DNA of 64,000 nucleotides from Candidatus Kouleothrix ribensis (GTDB lineage Bacteria > Chloroflexota > Chloroflexia > Chloroflexales > Roseiflexaceae): contig JADKGW010000001.1 of the NCBI GenBank assembly GCA_016722075.1, positions 1,674,001 to 1,738,000 of the forward strand, in the 5' to 3' direction. Positions 41,549 to 50,350 of this stretch are shown here, one piece after another. A model generated the notes under the pieces. It made no database searches, was not told where the DNA came from, and saw only the letters and a program-made list of their open reading frames with translations. The position numbers and the translations under genes are program-made. The stretch's first letter is position 1, and each line of letters begins with the position of its first letter.

Positions 41549-42907
41549 ATGATCGGATCACTTGATGGAAGCCTGATTCTGATCGCCGACGACGAAGCGC
41601 CGATCCGCGATCTCCTGGCCGATATTCTTGAGCCAGAAGGCGCGCGTGTGCTGGCAGTCGGCTCAGGGCATGCGGCGCTCAGCGCGATCGAGCGCGAAGA
41701 GCCAGATCTAGCCATACTCGACGTACGCATGCCGGCACCCGATGGCCTGGCGGTGCTCGACCAGCTGCGTGAGCGTGGGCTGGATCTGCCGGTGATCATC
41801 ATCACAGCCCAGGACTCATCCAGCCTAACGATTCAGGCCATGCAGCAAGGTGCCTACGACTATATCGCCAAACCCTTCGATATCGATCAGGTGCTGCTGG
41901 TAGTGCGGCGGGCGATCGAGCACCGCCAATTAACGCGGCGCCTACAGAAACTCGAGCAGCAGGGCCAAGCCAACCCACGCGACACCATCATCGGGCGCAG
42001 CGCCGCGATGCAAGAGGTGTATAAGTTGATCGGCCGCGTAGCTGGCAGCGATGCCACCGTGCTGATCACCGGCGACAGCGGCACCGGCAAAGAGCTGGTG
42101 GCCCAGGTGTTGCACCAAACCTCGCCGCGCCGCGATCGGCCATTGGTGGCGGTAAACTGCGCAGCGCTGGCCGAGACGCTGCTCGAGAGCGAGCTCTTCG
42201 GGCACGAGAAGGGGGCGTTTACCGGCGCGCTGGCCCAGCGCAAGGGCCGCTTCGAGCAGGCGCATGGCGGCACGCTGTTCCTGGACGAGATCGGCGAGAT
42301 CAGCCCGGCGACACAGAAGAAGCTGCTGCGCGTGCTTCAGGAGCGCACCTTCGAGCGAGTTGGGGGCAATCTGCCGATCAGCGTAGATGTGCGGATCATC
42401 TCGGCCACCAATCGCGATCTGCTGCATGGCGCGCGCGCCGGCACATTCCGCGACGATCTTTACTACCGGCTAAATGTCATCAATATTCATATGCCGTCGC
42501 TGCGTGAGCGCAAAGATGATATTCCACTTCTGATCAATCACTTCCTTGCACGCCACAGCCGGCCAGGCGAGGGTCCCCCGCATATCACCGACTCTGCGAT
42601 GGAGCTGCTGCAGGCCTACGATTGGCCAGGCAATGTACGCCAGCTCGAAAATACGATCGAGCGCGCGATTGTGCTGGCGCAGGGCCGCCTGATCGGGCCA
42701 GAACACCTGCTGCTGGCCGATACCACCACGCCCACCCAGCAGGCCTTGAACGATGAGCTGGAGCGACTCGTAGCGCAGGGGGCCGGCCTGACCGAGATAC
42801 TGGCCGATATACGCCGGCGCCTGATTGTGCTCGCGCTCGATGCGAGCCAGGGCGATCGCGCGCTGGCCGCGCGCACACTTGGCGTCGACGAGGCCACACT
42901 ATTCTAG
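41549..42907 (+). CDS. NtrC-family sigma-54-dependent response regulator
   Basis: 452 aa. Receiver domain (about 8-125) with acidic pocket 'ADDEA', phospho-acceptor in 'LAILDVRMP' and 'YIAKPF'. AAA+ domain (about 145-375) with Walker A GDSGTGKE, the sigma-54-contacting GAFTGA loop, Walker B 'GTLFLDEIGE' and 'NVRQLENTIERA'. The C-terminal Fis-type helix-turn-helix stops at 'ARTLGVDEATLF', so the last 9 or so residues of the usual recognition helix are missing. DNA binding may be weak or absent. It is followed after 39 bases by rpoN, its required sigma factor. Confidence 0.94.
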   Translation: MIGSLDGSLILIADDEAPIRDLLADILEPEGARVLAVGSGHAALSAIEREEPDLAILDVRMPAPDGLAVLDQLRERGLDLPVIIITAQDSSSLTIQAMQQGAYDYIAKPFDIDQVLLVVRRAIEHRQLTRRLQKLEQQGQANPRDTIIGRSAAMQEVYKLIGRVAGSDATVLITGDSGTGKELVAQVLHQTSPRRDRPLVAVNCAALAETLLESELFGHEKGAFTGALAQRKGRFEQAHGGTLFLDEIGEISPATQKKLLRVLQERTFERVGGNLPISVDVRIISATNRDLLHGARAGTFRDDLYYRLNVINIHMPSLRERKDDIPLLINHFLARHSRPGEGPPHITDSAMELLQAYDWPGNVRQLENTIERAIVLAQGRLIGPEHLLLADTTTPTQQALNDELERLVAQGAGLTEILADIRRRLIVLALDASQGDRALAARTLGVDEATLF

Positions 42908-42946
42908 GCCCAACCCCTCTCAGCTACGGCTTCAAGGAGCGATTGT

Positions 42947-44290
42947 ATGTTCGATATGGCTATGAGTCCCGAGCTAGGCACGCGCATCACCCCGGCGCTC
43001 TTGAACCTGGCCCATCTACTGGCAATGCCAAACCTGGAACTACACCAGGCGGTTCAGATCGAGCTCGAAGAGAACCCGGCGCTTGAAGAGATCGAGGCAT
43101 ACGAGCCACCCTGTGAGCGCTGCCATGGCCCGGTGATCGAGGGGCTGTGCCTGCGCTGTGCGCTCGACATCACTGGCAGCGATCGATCACACCCCAGCCT
43201 GGGCGATGCAGCGCTTGACCCATTGCTGTTTGTCGCCGCGCCGCAGAACTTGATCGAGGCGCTGCTGAGTGATTTGCGCGCCAGCCTGCCCGCGCACGAG
43301 TATCCGATCGCGCTCGAGCTGGTGGGCAACCTTGATGATCGCGGCTTCCTGGCGATCGAGCCGAGCGATGTTGCGCTCACCCTGCAGGTGGACGAAGCGC
43401 GCGTACTGGCAGTACTGGCCCGGCTGCGCGAGCTTGGCCCACCCGGCATTGCCACGCGCGACACGCGCGAGTGTCTGCTTGCTCAGATCGATATGCTGGC
43501 AGCGCAAGGCATCGGCTGCCCCCACGCCCGTACGATTGTCGATGCGCACCTCGAAGATCTGGGCGCACGGCGGTTTACCTCGATCGCGCGGCGGCTCCAC
43601 ATCAGCCACCAGCAGGTCGAAGCGGTGCGCAACTTTGTACGCCGCTATCTCTGGCCCTTCCCGGCCATGGCCGCCGACCCTAATTCGGTTCCGCCCCAGC
43701 GCACGCGTTACCGTAGCGCCGACATCGCCATTCGCGAGGCCGAGCAGGGCTTTACCGTCGAGGTGCTCCACTCGCCCCAGCGCCTGCTGCGCCTGAGCCC
43801 ACTCTACCAGGATCTGGCCCGGCATACGGCCAGCCTGAGCGAGGGCGAGCGTATCCATGTGCAACAGTATATTGCGCGCGCCCGGGTCTTCCTGGCCAAT
43901 CTGCGCCAGCGCCAATCGACGCTACAGCGGATCGGCGAGGTGCTTGTTGTGCGGCAGGAGGCATTTCTACGCCATGGCATCCGGCATATGGTGCCGCTGA
44001 CCCGCACCGAGATAGCGAGCGAGCTGGGCTTGCACGAATCAACGATCAGCCGGGCAACCGCCGACAAAACTGCCCTGCTGCCGAATCGCACGCTGCTGCC
44101 GATCAGCGAGTTCTTTATCGCCACGCGCGGTGTGCAGGATGTGCTGCGTGAGCTGATCGCGAATGAGACGACACCGCTCAGCGACGACGAGCTGGCCCGC
44201 CAGCTGGCCAAGCGCGGCTACCCGATCGCACGCCGCACTGTTGCAAAGTATCGCGATGCGCTGAAGATCCCGCGTACACACCTGCGCTAG
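42947..44290 (+). CDS. rpoN: RNA polymerase sigma-54 factor
   Basis: 447 aa. N-terminal region I has 'TPALLNLAHLLAMPNLELHQAVQ' and the 'ELEENPALEE' motif. The core-binding region and HTH follow ('LTRTEIASELGLHESTISRA'), and the RpoN box 'ARRTVAKYRDALKIP' that contacts the -24 element is complete near the end. Unusual: between region I and the core-binding region there are two CxxC pairs (C56/C59 and C68/C71) that could bind zinc. AAGGAG lies 8 bases before the ATG. It is placed directly behind an NtrC-type activator, probably as one transcript. Confidence 0.95.
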   Translation: MFDMAMSPELGTRITPALLNLAHLLAMPNLELHQAVQIELEENPALEEIEAYEPPCERCHGPVIEGLCLRCALDITGSDRSHPSLGDAALDPLLFVAAPQNLIEALLSDLRASLPAHEYPIALELVGNLDDRGFLAIEPSDVALTLQVDEARVLAVLARLRELGPPGIATRDTRECLLAQIDMLAAQGIGCPHARTIVDAHLEDLGARRFTSIARRLHISHQQVEAVRNFVRRYLWPFPAMAADPNSVPPQRTRYRSADIAIREAEQGFTVEVLHSPQRLLRLSPLYQDLARHTASLSEGERIHVQQYIARARVFLANLRQRQSTLQRIGEVLVVRQEAFLRHGIRHMVPLTRTEIASELGLHESTISRATADKTALLPNRTLLPISEFFIATRGVQDVLRELIANETTPLSDDELARQLAKRGYPIARRTVAKYRDALKIPRTHLR

Positions 44291-44428
44291 AAGCCCTATC
44301 TGCCAGATTCCACAACGGACGCGGTACACCACGTTTCTAGCACATTCTGCCTGCGGCAGAGCGGCGCTCGATCTTTTGGTTTTCGATTGTTGCGCTCCAC
44401 GCCAAAAATAGCGCACCGAAGAGCAGAT

Positions 44429-44818
44429 TCAGTCTGGAAGGTACTGTTTGACATACCCAACCAGCGTATTAATATCAAAGGGCTTGGCTAACAATTCATC
44501 GGCACCCTGAGCACGATACTGCTCAAGCCGTACACCAGCGCTCATCACGATAATCGGCACCGAGGTTAGCCCACGCGCCCGCACCATGTGTAATACCTCA
44601 GCGCCGGTCATAATCGGCAGCATGAGATCAAGCACTACCAGCCGAGGCTTACCATAAATAATCGCAAGAAGCGCGCTGGCACCATCGTGAAATATGCTCA
44701 CCGTGTAGCCTTCATCGCGCAAGACATCGGCGATCAGTTGGGCGATTGGTTCTTCATCATCAATCACCACAACGTCACAGCCAATCTGAATTTCGAGCGC
44801 GTAGATCAGTTGAGTCAT
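44429..44818 (-). CDS. Stand-alone response regulator receiver
   Basis: 129 aa. Only a receiver domain: 'VVVIDDEEPIAQLIADVL' acidic pair, 'RLVVLDLMLP' phospho-acceptor Asp, 'PIIVMSAG' and 'LLAKPFDINTL' switch Lys. There is no output domain, so it signals through partners (CheY/Spo0F-like). It is transcribed divergently from the histidine kinase and may be its target. The start is uncertain: the ATG at 44818 has AAAGGA unusually close to it; a GTG near the acidic pair is possible. Confidence 0.85.
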   Translation of the reverse strand: MTQLIYALEIQIGCDVVVIDDEEPIAQLIADVLRDEGYTVSIFHDGASALLAIIYGKPRLVVLDLMLPIMTGAEVLHMVRARGLTSVPIIVMSAGVRLEQYRAQGADELLAKPFDINTLVGYVKQYLPD

Positions 44819-44888
44819 GTCCTTTGACCAATGGATTATTGTGAATGTCGTAGCACGCATGGTATATGGTACGAGGGTAGCAAAATCT

Positions 44889-47882
44889 ATGCCAGACTCC
44901 AGGCTCAACCTGCCGATCGATGATAGCTACTTTCGGATCGCCTTTGAGCAGGCACCGGTTGGAATGGCGTATATCGCCCTCGATGGGCGCTACCTGCTGG
45001 TCAATCAGGCGCTCTGCACGATCACCGGCTACTCGAATGCCGAGCTTCTGAGTCGCACCTTTCAGCAGATCACCCACCCTGAATATATCGAGGCTGAGCT
45101 GGCGCTGAAGCAGAGTCTTCTTGCAGAGCAGCGCGCAACCTATACCATCGAGAAACGCTACCTCTGCCCCGATGGCAGCACGGTATGGGTACGGCTGACC
45201 TGCCGGCTGGTGCGCGATGCGGCCAACCAGCCCGAGTATTTTCTCTCAATCATCGAAAATATCGCACGCAAGAAAGCCGCGCTTGATGCACTGCGCCTGA
45301 ACGAAGAGCGCTTCCAGATCGCGCTCCAGCACTCACCGGTGGTTCTGTTTAACCAGGATCGCGATCTATGCTATACCTGGATCCATAACGCGGCGCTTGG
45401 CATGCCGAGCGATCTGGTTCTGGGCCATAGCGACGACCAGCTGCTCGAGCGCCAGGCCGATAGCGATCGACTTACGGCGCTGAAGCGGCAGGTGCTCGAT
45501 AGCGGCATTGGCACGCGGCGCGAGGTGATGATCTGGGCGAACCAGCGCAACTACTACTTTGATCTCACACTCGAGCCATTACGCGATGCGAACGGTACAG
45601 TGAGCGGCATCTCGGGGCTTGCGATCGACATCACCCGGCGCGTCGAATCCGAAGCGCTGGTGCAGCGGGCCAACGAGCGCCTGAATATGGCCGTTGAAGC
45701 GCTGGATGGATTCATCTACGAGTGTGATCTGCGCAGCGGCTACACCGAGCGCAGTGCCGGCCTGGCACGCGTACTGGGCTATCTGCCTGACGCGATCCCT
45801 AGCAGCATGGACTGGTGGAACGAACAGATTCACCCCGACGATTTTGAGCACGTGCTCCACACGATGACACTCGGCCGAACGGCCACCGGTAACCATTCTG
45901 TCGAATACCGGGTGCGCCATCGCGATGGCTACTACCTGTATGTCTGGGATCGCGCTACAGCGATATTCGATGAACAGGGTCAGATGGTGCGCCTGATCGG
46001 TTCAGCGATCGATATTACTGCGCGCAAACGCAGCGAGGAGCGCCAGCGCTTCCTGAATAAGGCCAGTATTGTGCTCTCATCCTCTGTCGAGTATGCGGCG
46101 CGCTTATCCGATCTGGCGCGGCTGATCGTGCCGTCGCTGGCCGATTGGTGTGTCATCAATCTGCTCGGCGAACAGGGCCGAATCGAGTCTGTTGCGGTTG
46201 TACATCGCGACCCTGCCAAAGCGCAGCTGATCGAAGAGCTGTGCCGCCTGCACCCGCTCGATCCACAGGCCACCCACGGCACGCCGCATGTCATCCGCAC
46301 CGGCGAGTCCGAGTTCCACCCATCGATCACCGCCAGCATGCTACAGGCCGATTCCGGCAGTACGCACGAGCTAGAGCTGCGGCAAGCGCTCGGCTATGGC
46401 TCGATGATGATCGTGCCACTCACCCACCAGGGGCAGACGATTGGGGCGATCTCGTTTGTGGCTGCCGGGGAAGGGCAGCGCTATACCGCCGACGATCTGG
46501 TATTGGCGCAAGATCTGGCTAGCCGCGCGGCAATTGCTATCGAAAATGCACGCCTGTACACGACGGCGCAGCAGGCGCGCGCCGCCGCCGAGCAGGCGTC
46601 ATCCCGCGCCACCTTCCTGCTGCAGGCCGGCACACTCCTGGCCGCATCGCTCGACTACCAGGAGACGTTGCAGCGCCTGGCGCACATCGTCGTTACCTAC
46701 TTCAGCGATTTGTGTGTAGTGTTTATCACCGGGAAGGACGGCATAATCCAGCGCGCGGCGGCTGCCCATATCGACCCCGCCAAAGAGCGCCAGCTCATAG
46801 CGCTTGGGCAGGCCACAATCGCGCCCAACAGCGCGCACCCTGCCGTGGCCGTAATCCGCAACGCCAAGCCACTGCTCAACCCGCCAGTGGCGGCGGCGCT
46901 CGAAGAAGTAGCCGGCGACAATCCGCACCAGCAGCTTCAGTCGCTCATCCCGCATAGCCATATTATCGTGCCACTGATCGCCCGCTCGCGCGTGATTGGC
47001 GCAATGTCGTTTGGGCGCGATACCGCCAGCCGCGACTATGATGCCAGCGATCTGCTGGTAGCCGAGGAGTTGGCTGTACGTGCCGCGCTGGCGATCGATA
47101 ACGCCATGCTCTACCGTGATGTGCAGGAAGCGGTGCAGCTGCGCGACGCGTTCTTCTCGATCGCCTCGCACGAGCTGAAGACACCACTCACCTCGCTGCT
47201 TGGCCAGGCCCAGCTGCTGCAACGCCGGCTTACCCAGGCCGATGCCGCGCCCGAGCGGAATCAGCGCAGCATCCAGGTGATCCTCGATCAGGCCCAGCGC
47301 CTGAATAAGCTGCTTGCTACCTTGCTTGATGTGTCGCGGCTGTCGCTGGGCCAGATGATCGTGGCCCACGAGCCGCTCGATCTGCACGCGCTGATCCAGC
47401 AGGTTGTCGGCAATTTCCAGCACGACCTTGAGCACCATACGCTGATATACCGCGCCTCGGGCCAGCCGTTTGTCGTGCTTGGCGATATGATGCGCCTCGA
47501 GCAGGTATTCCAGAACCTGGTTCAGAATGCGGTAAAGTACAGCCCCCAGGGTGGCCAGATCGTGGTACAGGCCGAGCGCCGGATCGATCAGGTCGTCATC
47601 TCGGTGATCGACCATGGCATCGGCATTGCTGCCCACGAGCTTGGCAACCTGTTCCAGCGCTTCTACCGTGTTAATAATGCTGCGGTACAGCATATCAACG
47701 GTATGGGCATCGGTCTGTATATCGTCAAGGAGATCGTCACAGCCCATGGCGGGGAGGTTATGGTACGTAGCGTCGAAGGCCAGGGAAGCACCTTCGTCGT
47801 CTCGCTGCCGCTAGCCGAGGGTGCAGCTGAGGGTGTTGAGGGATATGCGCAACCCTCGATCCTACGCTTTGGTGTCGGGTGA
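44889..47882 (+). CDS. Multi-PAS/GAF sensor histidine kinase
   Basis: 997 aa, no transmembrane helix, so a soluble sensor. Three or four PAS domains ('YFRIAFEQAPVGMAYIALDG', 'FQIALQHSPVVLFNQDRD', 'WNEQIHPDDFEHVL') come first, then two GAF domains (about 395-560 and 575-735), then HisKA with 'SIASHELKTPLTSLLGQ' (H761) and HATPase_c with 'NLVQNAVKYSP', 'DHGIGI' and 'GMGIGLYIVKEIV'. The start at MPDSRLN is preferred because GAGGG precedes it; an earlier in-frame ATG would overlap the start codon of the divergent response regulator. The signal is unknown; PAS and GAF may bind small ligands. Confidence 0.92.
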   Translation: MPDSRLNLPIDDSYFRIAFEQAPVGMAYIALDGRYLLVNQALCTITGYSNAELLSRTFQQITHPEYIEAELALKQSLLAEQRATYTIEKRYLCPDGSTVWVRLTCRLVRDAANQPEYFLSIIENIARKKAALDALRLNEERFQIALQHSPVVLFNQDRDLCYTWIHNAALGMPSDLVLGHSDDQLLERQADSDRLTALKRQVLDSGIGTRREVMIWANQRNYYFDLTLEPLRDANGTVSGISGLAIDITRRVESEALVQRANERLNMAVEALDGFIYECDLRSGYTERSAGLARVLGYLPDAIPSSMDWWNEQIHPDDFEHVLHTMTLGRTATGNHSVEYRVRHRDGYYLYVWDRATAIFDEQGQMVRLIGSAIDITARKRSEERQRFLNKASIVLSSSVEYAARLSDLARLIVPSLADWCVINLLGEQGRIESVAVVHRDPAKAQLIEELCRLHPLDPQATHGTPHVIRTGESEFHPSITASMLQADSGSTHELELRQALGYGSMMIVPLTHQGQTIGAISFVAAGEGQRYTADDLVLAQDLASRAAIAIENARLYTTAQQARAAAEQASSRATFLLQAGTLLAASLDYQETLQRLAHIVVTYFSDLCVVFITGKDGIIQRAAAAHIDPAKERQLIALGQATIAPNSAHPAVAVIRNAKPLLNPPVAAALEEVAGDNPHQQLQSLIPHSHIIVPLIARSRVIGAMSFGRDTASRDYDASDLLVAEELAVRAALAIDNAMLYRDVQEAVQLRDAFFSIASHELKTPLTSLLGQAQLLQRRLTQADAAPERNQRSIQVILDQAQRLNKLLATLLDVSRLSLGQMIVAHEPLDLHALIQQVVGNFQHDLEHHTLIYRASGQPFVVLGDMMRLEQVFQNLVQNAVKYSPQGGQIVVQAERRIDQVVISVIDHGIGIAAHELGNLFQRFYRVNNAAVQHINGMGIGLYIVKEIVTAHGGEVMVRSVEGQGSTFVVSLPLAEGAAEGVEGYAQPSILRFGVG

Positions 47883-48065
47883 ACCGCCTGTCCACCGACG
47901 CACACCTGCCGGTGAGCAAGGTCGATCGTGAGTTCGCTACCCGAGCTATGTACAGTGCGGGCGAGCGGCGTTGACGCGTGCTGGTGGCGAACGGACACAC
48001 GCAGAATCTTTCTAGAGCGCCACTAGCTGTTGCCAAAGCTCCTCTCTGCACTGCGCGCACTTCGG

Positions 48066-48071
48066 TATACT
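48066..48071 (+). promoter_or_regulatory. -10 element before the TrpF-like gene
   Basis: TATACT, 27-45 bp before the candidate start codons at 48098 and 48116. The -35 is not convincing. Confidence 0.35.
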
Positions 48072-48115
48072 TGCCAGTATCGAGCCAGGTACAGGGGATG
48101 ATTGCGAGCACCAAT

Positions 48116-48784
48116 ATGCACATTCAGATCTACACGATGCAATCGCCAGAAGAAGCCCGCGCGGTGGTCGACGCGGGCGCCGACCAGGTTGGCATTACGC
48201 CGAGCCAGGTGGGCCTGCCCGGCGAGATCGATCTGGCCACCGCGCGCGCGATCATGGCGGCGATCAGCGGCCGCGCGATCGGCGTGGCGCTGTCGGTCGC
48301 GACCGAGCTTGATCCGATCGTTGCGATGGTCGATGCGGTGCGCCCGGATATTCTGCACCTATGCGGGCCGGCCGGCGCGCTCACACCCGCCGATGTGGCC
48401 GCGCTGCGCCTGCGCCTGCCTGGCGTGCCGATCATGCAGGCGATCTCGGTCGCGGGCGCTGAGGCAATCGCGGCCGCGCGCGCCTACGAGCCGATCGCCG
48501 ACTACCTCATCCTCGACACGCAGGCGCCCGATATCCCTGGCGTCGGCGCCTCGGGCAAGACCCACGACTGGGCGATTAGCCAGGCGATCGTGGCCCAGTC
48601 GCGCGTGCCGGTGATCCTGGCGGGCGGCCTTACGCCCGAGAATGTGGCGGCCGCGATCCACGCCGTGCGGCCGTGGGGCGTCGATTCGCTGACGCATACC
48701 AATCGCGCACTGCCCGGCGGCCGGTTCGCCAAAGATCTCGCGCGCGTGCGGCAGTTTGTGGCCGCCGCCCGCAGCGCCGGCTGA
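48116..48784 (+). CDS. TrpF-like (beta/alpha)8 barrel protein lacking the catalytic Cys
   Basis: 222 aa. Barrel signatures of phosphoribosylanthranilate isomerase are present: 'ARAVVDAGADQVGI', 'PDILHLCGP', 'YLILDTQ' with the family's Asp, 'GASGKTHDW' and the phosphate-binding 'VILAGGLTPENV'. The first strand reads HIQIYTMQ where true TrpF enzymes have KICG, so the general-base Cys is missing. It is followed after 8 bases by a PfkB-type kinase rather than trp genes. It probably acts on another sugar phosphate. The start is uncertain (ATG at 48098 or 48116). Confidence 0.8.
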   Translation: MHIQIYTMQSPEEARAVVDAGADQVGITPSQVGLPGEIDLATARAIMAAISGRAIGVALSVATELDPIVAMVDAVRPDILHLCGPAGALTPADVAALRLRLPGVPIMQAISVAGAEAIAAARAYEPIADYLILDTQAPDIPGVGASGKTHDWAISQAIVAQSRVPVILAGGLTPENVAAAIHAVRPWGVDSLTHTNRALPGGRFAKDLARVRQFVAAARSAG

Positions 48785-48792
48785 GGTGCGCG

Positions 48793-49743
48793 ATGGGGCA
48801 TGTGCTGGTAGTCGGCGACGCAAATGTCGATCTGGTGATCCACCTGCCTGGCGCGGCCGCGCCACCGCATCAGGGCGAGCTACAGGCCCGTATCGTCGGC
48901 GGGGGCACCGGCGCGAACACGGCAGTCGCGCTGGCGCGGCTCGGCGTGCCGGTTAGCTTCGCCGGCACGATCGGCCACGACCGTTACGGCCGCTGGATCG
49001 CCGAAGATTTTGAGCACGAGCATGTGGACACGCGCGGCCTGGTGGTGCGCGCCGAGGCCTTTACCCCCACCGTGGTGATCGTGGTGGGGGCCGACGGCGA
49101 GCGCCACGCGGTGCTCTGGCCGCCCGAGGGCTGGGCGCACACGCTGCTGCACCCCACCGACCTGCCCAGCGCGCTGATCGCCGAGGCCGGCTGGCTGCAC
49201 ACCACGGGCATGTGTCTGCGCGCCATGCCCGTGCGCACGGCTATGCTGCACGCCATGCGTGTGGCGCGCGCGGCCGGCGTGCCGGTCTCGCTCGATCTGA
49301 ATCTGCGGCTCGAATTGTGGGGTTGGGACGACGATGTTCGGCAGGCGATCCGGCAAGCTGTTGAGCTGGCTGATGTCGTGCTTGGCAATGCGCGCGAGGA
49401 GATCGTGCCGCTGGCCGAGTGCGACGACCTGGTCGCGGCGGCCCAGGCGCTGTGTGATCGGCAGCGGATCGTGGTGGCACGCCTCGGCGCCGAAGGCGCG
49501 CTGGCGGTGGCGCCCGGCCAGGTGGTGCGCGCGCCGGCCTTCCCGGCCGCAGTCGTCAACACCGTGGGCGCAGGCGACGCATTCGATGGCGGGTTCATCG
49601 CGGCCCGGCTGGCCGGCCGGCCGCTGGGCGACGCCTTACGCTGGGGTAATGCGGTTGCGGCCCTGAAGATCCAGGGCGACAGCGCGCGCGCCCTGCCGTC
49701 GCGCGCCGAGGTCGAGGCGCTGCTGGCGAGCCGGCCGCGCTAA
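48793..49743 (+). CDS. PfkB-family carbohydrate kinase
   Basis: 316 aa, ribokinase fold. N-terminal 'VVGDANVDLVIHLPG' and 'GGGTGANTAVALARLG' substrate-side motifs; C-terminal 'NTVGAGDAFDGGFIAARLAG' with the anion hole and catalytic Asp. It phosphorylates a sugar or nucleoside with ATP in the cytoplasm; the exact substrate cannot be told. It starts 8 bases after the TrpF-like gene with GAGGTG upstream, so both are one operon and probably act on consecutive intermediates. Confidence 0.93.
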   Translation: MGHVLVVGDANVDLVIHLPGAAAPPHQGELQARIVGGGTGANTAVALARLGVPVSFAGTIGHDRYGRWIAEDFEHEHVDTRGLVVRAEAFTPTVVIVVGADGERHAVLWPPEGWAHTLLHPTDLPSALIAEAGWLHTTGMCLRAMPVRTAMLHAMRVARAAGVPVSLDLNLRLELWGWDDDVRQAIRQAVELADVVLGNAREEIVPLAECDDLVAAAQALCDRQRIVVARLGAEGALAVAPGQVVRAPAFPAAVVNTVGAGDAFDGGFIAARLAGRPLGDALRWGNAVAALKIQGDSARALPSRAEVEALLASRPR

Positions 49744-49795
49744 CTGGGGCTGGCCTGCGGCGCATACGCCATCCCAGCGATAACGCAGATCATGC

Positions 49796-49801
49796 TATAC
49801 T
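49796..49801 (+). promoter_or_regulatory. Extended -10 element before the Gly/Ala-rich membrane protein gene
   Basis: TGC-TATACT about 86 bp before the ATG; the -35 is weak. Confidence 0.4.
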
Positions 49802-49886
49802 CGTGGGGACTAAGCGCGGCGGCGCTTCGTCTCGTTTCAGACGTGCGTGCTCGCTCAGCCGTAGCGATCGCGCTGAAGGCATTTGT

Positions 49887-50342
49887 ATGACCATTTCACC
49901 CAAGCTTGGACCGCGCAGTGCGGCATTTGGCGCCGTGGCCGGCGCGCTGATCGGCTGCGCGATCGGCATCGCGACTGGCGCGCTGACCGCGACGGTGCCA
50001 GGGCTGCTGGCTGGCGGCGCGATCGGGCTGATCTGCGGCTGTGGGGCCGGCGCGATTGTCGGTGCCGTGGCGGCCCGCACGGCCCGCGACACCGGTGGTG
50101 TGAGCGTGGGCGCCTACACTGGCATGGGCGTGGGCGCGCTGCTGGGCGGCGTGGCTGGTGTGCTCGCGACCGGGCCGGCTCAGCAGAGCGCCCTGCTGCA
50201 GCAAACCACTGTGCTGGATGCGCTGACCACTGGCGCATTCGAGGCCATGATCCTCGGCAGCTTCCTGTTCGCCGTGCTAGGCACCGCCGTCGGTTCGCTG
50301 GTGGGCGGGCGCAACCTGCGGCGCCAGGGCGGGGTGCGCTAG
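49887..50342 (+). CDS. Gly/Ala-rich integral membrane protein
   Basis: 151 aa with four hydrophobic, Gly-zipper-like helices (about 12-35, 38-62, 77-97, 118-142) built from GAxxG repeats. The C terminus is a short basic tail (GGRNLRRQGGVR). No catalytic motif. The GxxxG spacing suggests tight helix packing, as in glycine-zipper channel or stress proteins. The start at MTISPKLG is preceded by GAAGG; the longer frame is rich in Arg and unlikely. It converges on the radical SAM gene, separated by 8 bases. Confidence 0.7.
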   Translation: MTISPKLGPRSAAFGAVAGALIGCAIGIATGALTATVPGLLAGGAIGLICGCGAGAIVGAVAARTARDTGGVSVGAYTGMGVGALLGGVAGVLATGPAQQSALLQQTTVLDALTTGAFEAMILGSFLFAVLGTAVGSLVGGRNLRRQGGVR

Positions 50343-50350
50343 GCCGCCGA

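Noticed and set aside
44817..44888. Histidine kinase start at the ATG overlapping the divergent response-regulator start
   Set aside because: Both start codons would share the same CATG. The ATG at 44889 has a GAGGG site at suitable distance and the following residues lead directly into the first PAS domain.
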